A program made the translations under genes and the position numbers. Shown here one piece after another: positions 1-6,717 of a stretch of 10,701 bases of DNA. Source of the stretch: Acidobacteriota bacterium (GTDB lineage Bacteria; Acidobacteriota; Vicinamibacteria; Vicinamibacterales; 2-12-FULL-66-21); the NCBI GenBank assembly GCA_013362195.1, contig JABFWM010000337.1, positions 1-10,701 of the forward strand, read 5' to 3'. The notes beneath the pieces are model-generated. The model had not been told where the DNA came from. It searched no databases and saw only the letters and a list, made by a program, of their open reading frames with translations. Numbering within the stretch: the stretch's first letter is position 1; each line of letters begins with the position of its first letter.

Positions 1-377
1 AGCGCGAGCTCGACGCGGCCGGCCAGCGTCGCCAGCTCGCGGCGGCCGAGCGCCGCCAACCGGAACAGGCCGGCGTCGTAGGGGGCGAAAAAGGCCGCCG
101 GCGTGATGTTGTGATACTGCACGACCTTGCGTCCCGTCAGCCGCGCGAACGGCTCGGTCATCGGCGACGGCAGCGCGAAATGAAAGATGGTGATGTCGCC
201 GCGCGACGCGGCGGGATCGCTGAACGACCGGACATCGTTCCTCAGGTCGTCATCGATCGTCAGCGCGAACACGTCGGAGGCGTGCCCCATCTCGCGCAGC
301 AGATCGCGGACCTTCCGCGCGCTGTCGCCGATCGCGTCACCGCGGTGCGCCGCGGGCACCCACTGATGGATGATCAT
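1..377 (-). CDS. GT-B glycosyltransferase, N-terminal part (cut by window edge)
   Basis: An open frame starts with ATG at 377 and runs off the left edge; 125 codons are visible. Only the N-terminal, acceptor-side Rossmann half of a GT4-like enzyme is present; the donor-binding half would lie outside the window. The visible part begins MIIHQWVPAAHRGDAIGDSA and contains QYHNITPAAFF near residues 87-97 and GRREL near 111-115. These align collinearly with the next gene upstream (HQ, GDAIG, YHNITP, GRREL, RV-LAL), so the two are paralogs. The start is set by the ATGA overlap with the stop of that gene (374-377), which implies translational coupling. A GGAG lies about 14 bases upstream, too far to be a good Shine-Dalgarno site. 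It probably transfers a sugar from an activated donor onto a growing glycan at the cytoplasmic face. Sugar and acceptor cannot be deduced. The identification rests mostly on the similarity to its full-length neighbour. Confidence 0.82.
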   Translation of the reverse strand, partial: MIIHQWVPAAHRGDAIGDSARKVRDLLREMGHASDVFALTIDDDLRNDVRSFSDPAASRGDITIFHFALPSPMTEPFARLTGRKVVQYHNITPAAFFAPYDAGLFRLAALGRRELATLAGRVELA

Positions 378-1591
378 CGGCGCGCCGCGGGCTCCGCGTC
401 CGGCCGCGGCGGCAAGGCGCGATAGGCCGCCGGCCTGAACTGCCGCAGCTCCTCCAGACGCGCCGCCTGATCGAACTGCGGCCAGAAATCCCACGCGACC
501 TCCGGCGCCGGGCGAGGACCGTGCGCGCGAACCTGCTCGACGAACCGCAGCAGCGTGCCGCGGAAGTCCTTCCGCCGCAGCCGCTCCAGCGCCGCGTCCT
601 GCGAACGCACGACCGCGTCCCCGAGATCCGCATCGTCGAGGATCGCTGCCATCAGCCGCGCGATCTCGAACGGGTCCTTCGTGGTGAAGAGCACGCCGCC
701 GCCGTCCATGGTCGCGGGCACCGCGGTCGCGGCGTAGGCGAGCACCGGCACCCCTTTGTAGAAGCTCTCGATGAGCGGCACGCAAAAGCCTTCGTGCTCG
801 CTCGCGCACAGGAACAGGTCGGCGATCTCGTAGAACGCGGTCAGTTCCTCGTTGCTGACGTGGCCGAGACAATGCACGTCAGGCGTGCCGAGCCGCGCAA
901 TCAGCGAGTGCAGCATCGCGAGATAGCGCTCGAATCCGCTGTACGAGCCGACGAGCAGCAGGCGGGATCGCGGGTTGTGCCGGGTGCGGTAGACGTGAAA
1001 CGCGCGAATCACGTCCTCGAACTTCTTGTTGGGAATGACGCGGCCCACGAACAGGATGTTGGTCCACCCGTCGTCGAACCCCGACGAGGTCATCGTGTTC
1101 GGCGGCCCATCGAGGTGCGAGAAGTCGGGGACCACCGGAAGGACGCCGGTCGATGAAAACCCGAGCGCGCGCAGTTCGTCGCGGTTGTACTCCGAATCGC
1201 CGAGCGCGAGGTCCACGCGCGGCACATACGCGGTCAACTCGCGCCGGCCGCGAAAGCACAGCTTGACGAGATCCTTGTGCACGCCGACGAAGTATTCCGG
1301 CGGCGTGATGTTGTGATACACGAGCGCCATGCGGCCGGGCATCGCAAAGGCGGTGCGCGACGCACGCGAGCCGATCGAGAAGTGATGAATCAGCACGTCG
1401 TCCGGCGCGATCGCGCCAACCATCTCGCGGTAATCGGTCGTGAGATGTTCGAGGCGGCGGTCGGCCGTTTCGACGAAGATCTCGGATCCGACGCCGGCGT
1501 CCTGGAGGGCCCGCTGGATCCCCAGCACTTCGTGCCCGATGGCGTCGCCGTACCCCAGCGTGGCGAGCACCTGGTGGACGCGGCCGCTCAT
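374..1591 (-). CDS. GT4-type glycosyltransferase, 405 aa
   Basis: This is a complete GT-B fold glycosyltransferase. The N-terminal domain (about 1-165) has GYGDAIG at 13-19, VYHNITP at 91-97 and LGDSEYN at 130-136. The C-terminal donor-binding domain opens with NILFVGRVIPNKK (178-190), the usual Rossmann start of GT4 enzymes. It carries the E-x7-E signature as E267 and E275 within SEHEGFCVPLIESFYKG (264-280), followed by a glycine-rich GGG at 297-299. No signal peptide or membrane span is seen, so it should act in the cytosol or at the inner membrane face. A roughly 50-residue Pro- and charge-rich tail (about 357-405) extends past the catalytic domain. The ATG at 1591 is chosen because it overlaps the preceding stop by 4 bp (ATGA, 1588-1591) and begins the first family-like sequence. 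The same frame stays open far upstream, but there it is antisense-like noise over the neighbouring glycosyltransferase. It is paralogous to the truncated gene that follows it. Donor and acceptor are unknown. Confidence 0.93.
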   Translation of the reverse strand: MSGRVHQVLATLGYGDAIGHEVLGIQRALQDAGVGSEIFVETADRRLEHLTTDYREMVGAIAPDDVLIHHFSIGSRASRTAFAMPGRMALVYHNITPPEYFVGVHKDLVKLCFRGRRELTAYVPRVDLALGDSEYNRDELRALGFSSTGVLPVVPDFSHLDGPPNTMTSSGFDDGWTNILFVGRVIPNKKFEDVIRAFHVYRTRHNPRSRLLLVGSYSGFERYLAMLHSLIARLGTPDVHCLGHVSNEELTAFYEIADLFLCASEHEGFCVPLIESFYKGVPVLAYAATAVPATMDGGGVLFTTKDPFEIARLMAAILDDADLGDAVVRSQDAALERLRRKDFRGTLLRFVEQVRAHGPRPAPEVAWDFWPQFDQAARLEELRQFRPAAYRALPPRPDAEPAARR

Positions 1592-2883
1592 GCGATGCCG
1601 GTCTTCACCGCCCCGGCCGGAATCCGGTCGAGGACCTCGCGTCCGGGCGGCAGGTTGCGCGCGCGCCGCGCCAGCCATCCCGGCAGCGGCTCCATGGCGC
1701 GGCCGGTGGTGCGCGCCTTCTTCAAGTTCGCGAACATGTCCAGGTACTTCTGCTCGATCACCGGCCAGGTGTAGTGCCGCTTGAAATAGGCGCGTCCGTT
1801 GCGCCCGAGGTGCGCGTGCAGCGGACCATTCGACTCGAGCGAGTACAGCGCCTCGACGAACTCCTCGTAGCGTTCGTAGTACAGCCCGGCGTTGCTGCGG
1901 ATGCACTGTCCTTTGAGCACGTCGCAGCGCCCGTTCGCGAGCACCGGCCGTCCGAGCGCCCACGCCTCGAGCGCCACCATCGACAGGCTCTCGAAGTACG
2001 AGGGCATGATCAGCAGGTCGGAGGCGGCGAGCGCGTCGAACTTGTCGCGATCGCTCAGGAACCCGAGATGGTGCACCTTCGGATGGGCGGGAATGTCGAT
2101 GATCGCGCTGCCGATCAGCACGAGATCCAGGCCTCGCGGAAACGTCGCCGCGTAGCGCAGATAGTGCGAGAACAGCTCGGCGCACCCCTTGTTCTCGTCG
2201 ATCCGCCCGATGTACAGCGCGAACGGCCGGTGAATGTTGAAGGCGCGCCGGAAGCGCGCCGGATCGGTCCGCTCCGGCACGTCGGATCCCACGCCGACAA
2301 CCACCCCGGGGACGTGCTCGTTGCGCGAAGCGGCCTCGATCATGGCGCGCTCCTCGGGCGAGTTGTACATGAGGCCCCGCACGCCCCTGAACACCGGCCC
2401 GAACAGCGACAACCCGATGGCCGGATCGCGCTCGGCCGTCGGCACGATGATCGCTTTTGACGCGATGCGGCGCGCCGCGTGCCACGCGTGGTAGTAGCGG
2501 TAGCTGAAGATCAGGACGAAGTCGTAGGTGCCGGCGGCCTGTTCGAGATGGCGCACCAGCGCAGGACTCGCCGGTCCTTCACTCTCCAGCCAGCTCAATT
2601 CATCCGCGACGGAATGCACGTGCTCGAACACCCGGAGCGACTTCCGCCCGAAATCGTAGGGGTGCCGCTCGTGCGCGACCGGGAAGCGGCGGACGGTGAT
2701 GCCGTTCACCTGCTCGACCCCTGCCGGCCGATCGTTCTTCCAGGTGATGTAATCCTTCGCGCACGTCGTGAGGACGTCGACCGCCGCGTGGCGAGACAGG
2801 CGCTCGGCGATGTAGCGTGCGTGCAGCTCCGCGCCGCCGCTGATGTCCGCGCCATAGCGCTGGACGACGACCGCGAGCTTCAC
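1588..2883 (-). CDS. GT4-type glycosyltransferase, 431 aa, GTG start
   Basis: This is a complete GT-B glycosyltransferase of the GT4 type. The N-terminal domain starts MKLAVVVQRYGADISGGAE; the SGGAELHAR loop (15-23) is the glycine-rich acceptor-side loop of many GT4 enzymes. The donor domain starts with ALYIGRIDENKG (222-233), and the E-x7-E pair is E298 and E306 in YFESLSMVALEAWALGRPVLA-type context. A basic stretch (about 389-412) follows the catalytic core and could help membrane association. There is no signal peptide or transmembrane segment. The start codon is GTG at 2883, supported by family-like sequence from residue 1 and by the GTGA overlap (2880-2883) with the stop of the upstream coiled-coil gene. 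No good Shine-Dalgarno sequence precedes it, so coupling to the upstream gene is likely. Its stop overlaps the next glycosyltransferase by 4 bp. It is more distant from the two downstream glycosyltransferases than they are from each other. The sugar transferred is unknown. Confidence 0.94.
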   Translation of the reverse strand: MKLAVVVQRYGADISGGAELHARYIAERLSRHAAVDVLTTCAKDYITWKNDRPAGVEQVNGITVRRFPVAHERHPYDFGRKSLRVFEHVHSVADELSWLESEGPASPALVRHLEQAAGTYDFVLIFSYRYYHAWHAARRIASKAIIVPTAERDPAIGLSLFGPVFRGVRGLMYNSPEERAMIEAASRNEHVPGVVVGVGSDVPERTDPARFRRAFNIHRPFALYIGRIDENKGCAELFSHYLRYAATFPRGLDLVLIGSAIIDIPAHPKVHHLGFLSDRDKFDALAASDLLIMPSYFESLSMVALEAWALGRPVLANGRCDVLKGQCIRSNAGLYYERYEEFVEALYSLESNGPLHAHLGRNGRAYFKRHYTWPVIEQKYLDMFANLKKARTTGRAMEPLPGWLARRARNLPPGREVLDRIPAGAVKTGIA

Positions 2884-3899
2884 GACTCGGACGAAGAGGG
2901 ATCCGCTGGCGACGGGACGTCGGGCCGACGGTCGGAGTCGCGCCGTTCGGCCGGCGCAAAATCCTCGGCCGCAACCGGCGTGCTGCGTTCGGCCTGTACG
3001 TCCGGCGGCCGCGGTTCGGGCCTCGACGCGAACGCGGTCACGGGCCGACCGCTGCGCGGCTCGGCTTCGTGGCGCGCCGGCTCGGAGCGCTCGTGCCGCG
3101 CTTCGTCGCGGACCTCGGCGTCGTCCGACGGGATCTCGTCGTCGTGCCCCCGGGACTCTTCCACGCCGGACCGCGTTCCGATCCCCCCTGCCTCGCCGTA
3201 GTCGGCCTCCGGTCCACCGGCGGCGGACGTGGGTCGACGGCGGCCGCGGCGGCGGCGGCGTCGCGCCCGGCGTTCGTTGCCCTCGTTATCGAGTTCGTTG
3301 TGCGGACCGGCAGGCGCGGCCGACTGCCCGGTGGGCGGGTGCAGCGGCGGGACGGCGCCGGGCCGATATTGCACGACGCCCTCGAGCGCCCGCGCGCGCC
3401 GCTCGTCGAAATCGAGCCGGCTCGACATCGACTCGATTCGCATCTTCAGGTTCTTCACCTCGATGCTGGTGCGCGTCAGCTCCAGCACGAGATTGTGGAT
3501 GATCTCGAAGTGGAGCGGCTCGATCGCCGCGTGCGCCTCGTTCAGCTTCGACTGGATGTGCAGCGCTTCGATCAGCGGGTTCGGGTTGAAGAACAGTTTC
3601 AGCACCGGCTTGAGCAGCCGGCGGACGAACGCGAGCGGCCCGCGATGGGTCTCGAAGAGGGTCGTGTCTTCGAACGTGTAGTTGGGCGGCAGCGCGGTCT
3701 CGCGCGCCTGCCGGTATTGCTGCAGCAGATCCGACCGCACGCCCCTGGGAACGAGAAACGTCTCGAGCGTGACGTTCGCGAGCTCGCGGATTTCCTCTTC
3801 CGTGTAGTCCACGCCGCGCTTCTCGCGGATGCGCGCGCGGATCTGCCGCATGATCTGCTCGACGTCGACGTTGTCGGACCGAACGGAAAAATCAGTCAT
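2880..3899 (-). CDS. coiled-coil protein with Arg-rich disordered tail, 339 aa, unknown function
   Basis: I do not recognise a named family. The N-terminal part has a helical, charged segment around NVDVEQIMRQIRARIREKRG (10-29) and EEEIRELA (34-41). A hydrophobic and basic patch follows (about 88-105), then FNPNPLIEALHIQSKLNEA and a predicted long helix or coiled coil (about 106-172). From memory, similar leader regions precede methyltransferase domains in polysaccharide loci, but no catalytic domain follows here. Residues 180-339 look disordered: a Pro/Ala/Gly linker, an arginine block at 210-223 (RRARRRRRRGRRRP at its core), then an Asp/Glu/Arg/Pro/Ser-rich tail. There is no signal peptide or clear membrane span. 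I chose the ATG at 3899; an in-frame ATG at 4001 would add 34 residues that look non-coding and would overlap the DUF362 stop. The preceding gap is 91 bp. It overlaps the next glycosyltransferase by GTGA, so it is probably co-translated and may act as a scaffold (inference). Confidence 0.85.
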   Translation of the reverse strand: MTDFSVRSDNVDVEQIMRQIRARIREKRGVDYTEEEIRELANVTLETFLVPRGVRSDLLQQYRQARETALPPNYTFEDTTLFETHRGPLAFVRRLLKPVLKLFFNPNPLIEALHIQSKLNEAHAAIEPLHFEIIHNLVLELTRTSIEVKNLKMRIESMSSRLDFDERRARALEGVVQYRPGAVPPLHPPTGQSAAPAGPHNELDNEGNERRARRRRRRGRRRPTSAAGGPEADYGEAGGIGTRSGVEESRGHDDEIPSDDAEVRDEARHERSEPARHEAEPRSGRPVTAFASRPEPRPPDVQAERSTPVAAEDFAPAERRDSDRRPDVPSPADPSSSES

Positions 3900-3990
3900 G
3901 TCAGTGCCACTGCCTGATGCGAAAATGCTGAACGCGCCTCTGCCGACCTGCGAGTGCGAATGGCGTAGGTGAAACCACACCAGGCCTTCG

Positions 3991-5283
3991 TCATTTGGCA
4001 TCCGGCAGTGATGGGGCGGCGGTGCTCCGGCGCCGCCGCTGCACGAACTCGGGCGCCTGGGCGATGCACGTGCCCAGGATGCCGAGCGAGCGCACCAGCG
4101 CCTTGGCGCCGGTCAGCGTGATTTCTGCCTCGCCCGGGCCGACGTCCGGATAGCCGTTGGCGTCGGCCGCCACCCGCTCCCAGTTGCGGAACAGGCGCCC
4201 CCACGGGCTCGCCAGCACCGCGCGCATCATGCGCCGGGCGTTCACGGGATACCAGAAGCTGTCGTGATAGATGACGCTCGCGATATACGCCCAGGGCGCG
4301 AGCACCGTCTTCAGCGACCACTCGATCGGCTTCTTCATCGGGCCCCAGTAGATCTTGTGCTGCATCCGGGACGCGAACGTCATCTTCTTGAACGGACCGA
4401 CGAAGTGCCAGTTCTCACGCGCCGCCGACGTGTCGCCGACCATCTCGATGTCGCGCGGGTCCCCGCATCCGAGTCCCATGTCATGCGCCATGCGGATGAA
4501 CTTGATGCGCATCGGGTCGAAGCCCATCAACCGCGCCGCCGTGGCGTCAATCGCCACCTGATCGTCGCTCGCCAGGATCACGTTCTTCACGTGCGGCATC
4601 ATGCAGCGCGGCCCCGGACCGTCGCCCGCGAAGGTGCCGTCCATGACCGCGAACACGCCGCGATGGATCTTCTTCTGGATCATCAGCAGGTCGACCAGCG
4701 TCTCGTGAATGACCGGGTGCGTCCAGTGCCGATGCTCGTTCAGCAGTCCGCCGAACGCGTTCTTCATCGCGCCGGTGGTCGTCGTGAACACGTGCGTCTT
4801 CATCGTCGGCAGGTGAATGATGTTCTCGCCGATGAACCGCTTCGGGATCATGAAGCCGTTCGGGTAGACCTCGTTCAGGCAGGTGAACTGCTTCGTCAGG
4901 TCCCCGACCGCGTCGCGAATGTTGATCCACTCCTCGGTCTCGTAGATGTGGATGTTCCGGAGCCCGTGCGCGTCGACGACGTTCACCTGCTTGTTCTCGC
5001 GTTCGCCCAGGTGCGCGTCGATGACGACCGTCCGGTTGTGGCACGCGTGAATCAGGCCGGGGTCGTAGCCGTCCTGCTTCATCGCGCGAATCACCCCTTC
5101 CAGCTGCCACGGCGTCGTCGAACTGCTGGGGAAGAAGAAGTGCCACGAGATGTTCACCTTCAGCGCCGTGTCGGCGTCCTTGCGCACGACGTCCTGATAG
5201 CCGGCCAGGTTCAGCAGCGTGTGATAGTCACGGAGGACCGTCGCGGGTGAGGTCTTGAGGATCGCAACTCTGGATTTAGCCAT
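3991..5283 (-). CDS. DUF362 domain protein, 430 aa, no ferredoxin motif
   Basis: The protein has the DUF362 (PF04015) pattern across most of its length: IIHLPTMKTHVFTTTTGAMK (155-174) running into NAFGG, HPVIHETLVDLL (189-200), VMDGTFAGDGPGPR (213-226), LASDDQVAIDATAARLMGFD (237-256) and GLGCGDPRDIE (270-280). Many DUF362 proteins carry a C-terminal 4Fe-4S ferredoxin module, but here no CxxCxxC array exists. The C-terminal region (about 290-430) instead has aromatic and amphipathic stretches near 312-345 and a basic RRRRS near the end (416-420), which could touch the membrane. No signal peptide is apparent. The biochemical function of this family is not well established, so none is assigned. 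The ATG at 5283 lies 4 bp after the stop of the UbiA-family gene, with a GGATAGG stretch just upstream that can serve as ribosome binding site. This spacing points to one operon with the lipid-linked-sugar enzyme. Confidence 0.9.
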   Translation of the reverse strand: MAKSRVAILKTSPATVLRDYHTLLNLAGYQDVVRKDADTALKVNISWHFFFPSSSTTPWQLEGVIRAMKQDGYDPGLIHACHNRTVVIDAHLGERENKQVNVVDAHGLRNIHIYETEEWINIRDAVGDLTKQFTCLNEVYPNGFMIPKRFIGENIIHLPTMKTHVFTTTTGAMKNAFGGLLNEHRHWTHPVIHETLVDLLMIQKKIHRGVFAVMDGTFAGDGPGPRCMMPHVKNVILASDDQVAIDATAARLMGFDPMRIKFIRMAHDMGLGCGDPRDIEMVGDTSAARENWHFVGPFKKMTFASRMQHKIYWGPMKKPIEWSLKTVLAPWAYIASVIYHDSFWYPVNARRMMRAVLASPWGRLFRNWERVAADANGYPDVGPGEAEITLTGAKALVRSLGILGTCIAQAPEFVQRRRRSTAAPSLPDAK

Positions 5284-5287
5284 TCAC

Positions 5288-6250
5288 CTATCCGATATGC
5301 ACGCCCAGGTCCGGCGCGTAAATGATCGCGGCCGTCGTCATGGCCCACAGTGCCACGCAGACGAGCAGCGGACGATCGTTCAGCAACATTTCCGCGGGGC
5401 TGCCGCCGCCTTCTTTCTGATGCACCAGGTAGAGGTAGCGAAAGATGCCGTAGAGCGGAAACGGAAGCGTGAGTCCGAGATAGTCGGTGTGGAACTTTTC
5501 GACGGTCTCGGGGCTCACGGTGTAGAACGCGTAGGAAATCAGCGTCGACGCGGTCACGACGGCGATCATCTGATCGAGCAGATAGGGGCTGTATTCCTCG
5601 AGAATCGGCCGGTGCCGGGTCGCGCCGTCGGCCAGCAGCACCAGCTCGTGGCGCCGTTTGCTCAACGCCAGGAACAGCGCCAGGAGGATGGTGAGGATCA
5701 GCAGCCAGTGGCTGATCGGAACGTCGATCGCGACGGCTCCGGCGACCGCGCGCAGCACGAACCCGATCGCGATCGTCAGCACGTCGATGATGACCACGTG
5801 CTTCAGCGGTCCCGAGTACAGCGCGAGCAGCAGGACGTAGGCGGCGGCGACGAGCGCGAACTGCGGACGGATCCAGTAAGCGGCCGCCAGCGACAGGACG
5901 CCGAGCACCAGCGCGGTGGTCAAGGCGAGGCCGACCGGGACGGCGCCGGAGGCAATCGCGCGGTGCCGCTTCAGCGGATGACGGCGATCCGCCTCGCGAT
6001 CCGCGACATCGTTAATGAGGTACACGACCCCCGACAGCACGCAGAAAATCGCGAATGCGCCGCACGCCCTGCCGACCGCGCCGGCGTCGAGCAGACGCTG
6101 GCCGAAGATCAGGCCGGCAAAAATGATCAGGTTTTTCGTCCACTGCGAGGGACGCAGGGACAGAAGCAGACCGATCGCGACCGGCCGCGCCGGAGCGTCG
6201 TCCCGCTCCCGCGGCGGCTCGGTCAATCTGGGTAATGTGCTGTGCGCCAT
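5288..6250 (-). CDS. UbiA-family prenyltransferase, decaprenyl-phosphate phosphoribosyltransferase-like, 320 aa
   Basis: This is a polytopic inner-membrane enzyme of the UbiA superfamily with about eight or nine hydrophobic helices. Diagnostic segments are LRPSQWTKN (32-40), the first Asp-rich Mg-binding motif NDVADREAD (80-88) followed by RHPLKRHRAIASG (90-102), and YSGPLKHVVIIDV (145-157), FVLRAVAG (164-171) and LSKRRHEL (196-203). This combination is typical of the branch containing mycobacterial Rv3806c, which transfers phosphoribose from PRPP to decaprenyl phosphate, the first step toward decaprenylphosphoryl-arabinose. It is unlike the 4-hydroxybenzoate or heme O branches. The length is normal for the branch, with a short hydrophilic N-terminal extension of about 25 residues. 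The ATG at 6250 lies 55 bp after the STAS gene and has only a weak ribosome binding site. DUF362 and glycosyltransferase genes follow. The substrate is inferred from family resemblance; the phosphatase and the epimerase (DprE1/DprE2) of the arabinose route are not in this window. Confidence 0.92.
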   Translation of the reverse strand: MAHSTLPRLTEPPRERDDAPARPVAIGLLLSLRPSQWTKNLIIFAGLIFGQRLLDAGAVGRACGAFAIFCVLSGVVYLINDVADREADRRHPLKRHRAIASGAVPVGLALTTALVLGVLSLAAAYWIRPQFALVAAAYVLLLALYSGPLKHVVIIDVLTIAIGFVLRAVAGAVAIDVPISHWLLILTILLALFLALSKRRHELVLLADGATRHRPILEEYSPYLLDQMIAVVTASTLISYAFYTVSPETVEKFHTDYLGLTLPFPLYGIFRYLYLVHQKEGGGSPAEMLLNDRPLLVCVALWAMTTAAIIYAPDLGVHIG

Positions 6251-6275
6251 GCGCGGATTCGTCGCGCGGGCTGTG

Positions 6276-6293
6276 GTGCGGCGCCGGCCGCAC
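6276..6293 (-). repeat. GC-rich hairpin between the STAS and UbiA-family genes
   Basis: The 55-bp gap holds a perfect inverted repeat of GTGCGGC and GCCGCAC, a 7-bp stem closed by a 4-base loop. It sits 13 bases after the first of two tandem TAG stops of the STAS gene and 26 bases before the UbiA-family start. No T-run follows on the minus strand, so it is not a standard intrinsic terminator. It could slow or attenuate read-through, act in mRNA processing, or be a chance product of high GC. Confidence 0.5.
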
Positions 6294-6305
6294 GGCGCGG
6301 AACTA

Positions 6306-6641
6306 CTAGTAGCTCTTGACCGCGTCGGCTTCCGATTCGGAGGTCTCGAACACGGTCAGCAGCTTCGTGATCGCCAGGAGATCCTGAATCCGCTTGGTCA
6401 GATTCAGCAGCTTGAGCTTGCCCCCCTGCCGGCTGACGGTCGTGTAGGTCCGAACGATTTCGCCCAGGCCCGCGCTGTCGATGTAGGGCACACCCTCGAG
6501 GTTGAGGAGCAGTTGCTTCCGGTCCTGCTGGATCAAGGAGTTGATCTTGTCCTTGAGCAGTTCGTCGCCCTCCCCGAGGGTCATCTTGCCCTTCAGGTCG
6601 AGCACTGTCACTCCGTCGACGACACGTTCGTCGATCTGCAT
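6306..6641 (-). CDS. STAS-domain protein, anti-sigma-factor-antagonist type, 111 aa
   Basis: The whole protein is one STAS domain of the SpoIIAA/RsbV kind. It starts MQIDERVVDGVTVLDLKGKM, has LLLNLEGVPYIDSAGLGEIV (44-63) and continues into GGKLKLLNL (73-81). Ser56, in the D-S-A-G-L-G loop, is the position that partner anti-sigma kinases phosphorylate in this family. When unphosphorylated, such proteins typically bind the anti-sigma factor and free a sigma factor or another partner. The length is normal, with no signal peptide or membrane segment, so it is cytosolic. The start at 6641 is well fixed by a strong GGAGGAG at 6647-6653. The gene ends with two consecutive TAG codons. No kinase, phosphatase or sigma factor gene is in the window, so the partner is unknown. 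It is the first gene after a 173-bp spacer and leads the glycan genes, which suggests a regulatory link, not shown. An MlaB-like lipid transport role is less likely because no ABC transporter genes are near. Confidence 0.93.
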   Translation of the reverse strand: MQIDERVVDGVTVLDLKGKMTLGEGDELLKDKINSLIQQDRKQLLLNLEGVPYIDSAGLGEIVRTYTTVSRQGGKLKLLNLTKRIQDLLAITKLLTVFETSESEADAVKSY

Positions 6642-6646
6642 CGCTG

Positions 6647-6653
6647 CTCCTCC
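6647..6653 (-). promoter_or_regulatory. Strong ribosome binding site of the STAS gene
   Basis: GGAGGAG lies 5 bases upstream of the ATG at 6641. It is the strongest Shine-Dalgarno match I found in the window and fixes the start of the STAS gene. The glycosyltransferase genes lack such a site and rely on overlaps. Confidence 0.85.
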
Positions 6654-6660
6654 GGCCCTA

Positions 6661-6680
6661 CGAATTTACCTTGTAAATCG
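6661..6680. promoter_or_regulatory. AT-rich imperfect palindrome in the STAS leader (possible operator or leader hairpin)
   Basis: The arms CGAATTTAC (6661-6669) and GTAAATCG (6673-6680) are complementary over 8 pairs with one unpaired A and a 3-base spacer. The site lies between the candidate -10 box and the ribosome binding site, about where transcription would start. It stands out as AT-rich within GC-rich DNA. It could bind a repressor, or fold as a 5' hairpin in the mRNA. No regulator is identified. Confidence 0.45.
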
Positions 6681-6687
6681 ACCTGCC

Positions 6688-6717
6688 AGCGTACTACGGG
6701 ATTCCGAATAGTGTCAA
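6688..6717 (-). promoter_or_regulatory. Candidate sigma70-like promoter for the STAS-led gene cluster
   Basis: On the minus strand a perfect TTGACA (-35, 6712-6717) is followed after 18 bases by TACGCT (-10, 6688-6693), which keeps the T1, A2 and T6 positions of TATAAT. An alternative -10 is TAGTAC (6691-6696) with a 15-base spacer. The start of transcription would fall near 6681, leaving a leader of about 40 bases that contains the palindrome and the GGAGGAG site. The 173-bp spacer between the RND pump and the STAS gene is the natural place for it. The rest of that spacer (6718-6814) shows only GC-rich sequence with weak stems and no T-run, so no terminator is called. Confidence 0.45.

Noticed and set aside
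1592..2485. Upstream in-frame extension of the 405-aa glycosyltransferase, giving 703 aa
   Set aside because: The extra 298 residues lie over the neighbouring glycosyltransferase and look like an alternate-frame shadow. The ATG at 1591, with its ATGA overlap, starts the family-like sequence.
3069..3917. Plus-strand open frame of 282 codons opposite the coiled-coil gene
   Set aside because: It is low-complexity and Arg/Val-rich with no domain. The minus-strand frame has ordered helices and a stop/start overlap with the next gene, so it is the real one.
3900..3990. Possible promoter in the 91-bp gap upstream of the coiled-coil gene
   Set aside because: I could not find a -35/-10 pair with acceptable spacing. 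The gap may simply be a spacer inside the operon.
3900..4001. Alternative start at 4001 for the coiled-coil protein
   Set aside because: The 34 added residues look like translated spacer and would overlap the end of the DUF362 gene by 11 bp. The ATG at 3899 begins a plausible helical N-terminus, though its ribosome binding site is weak.
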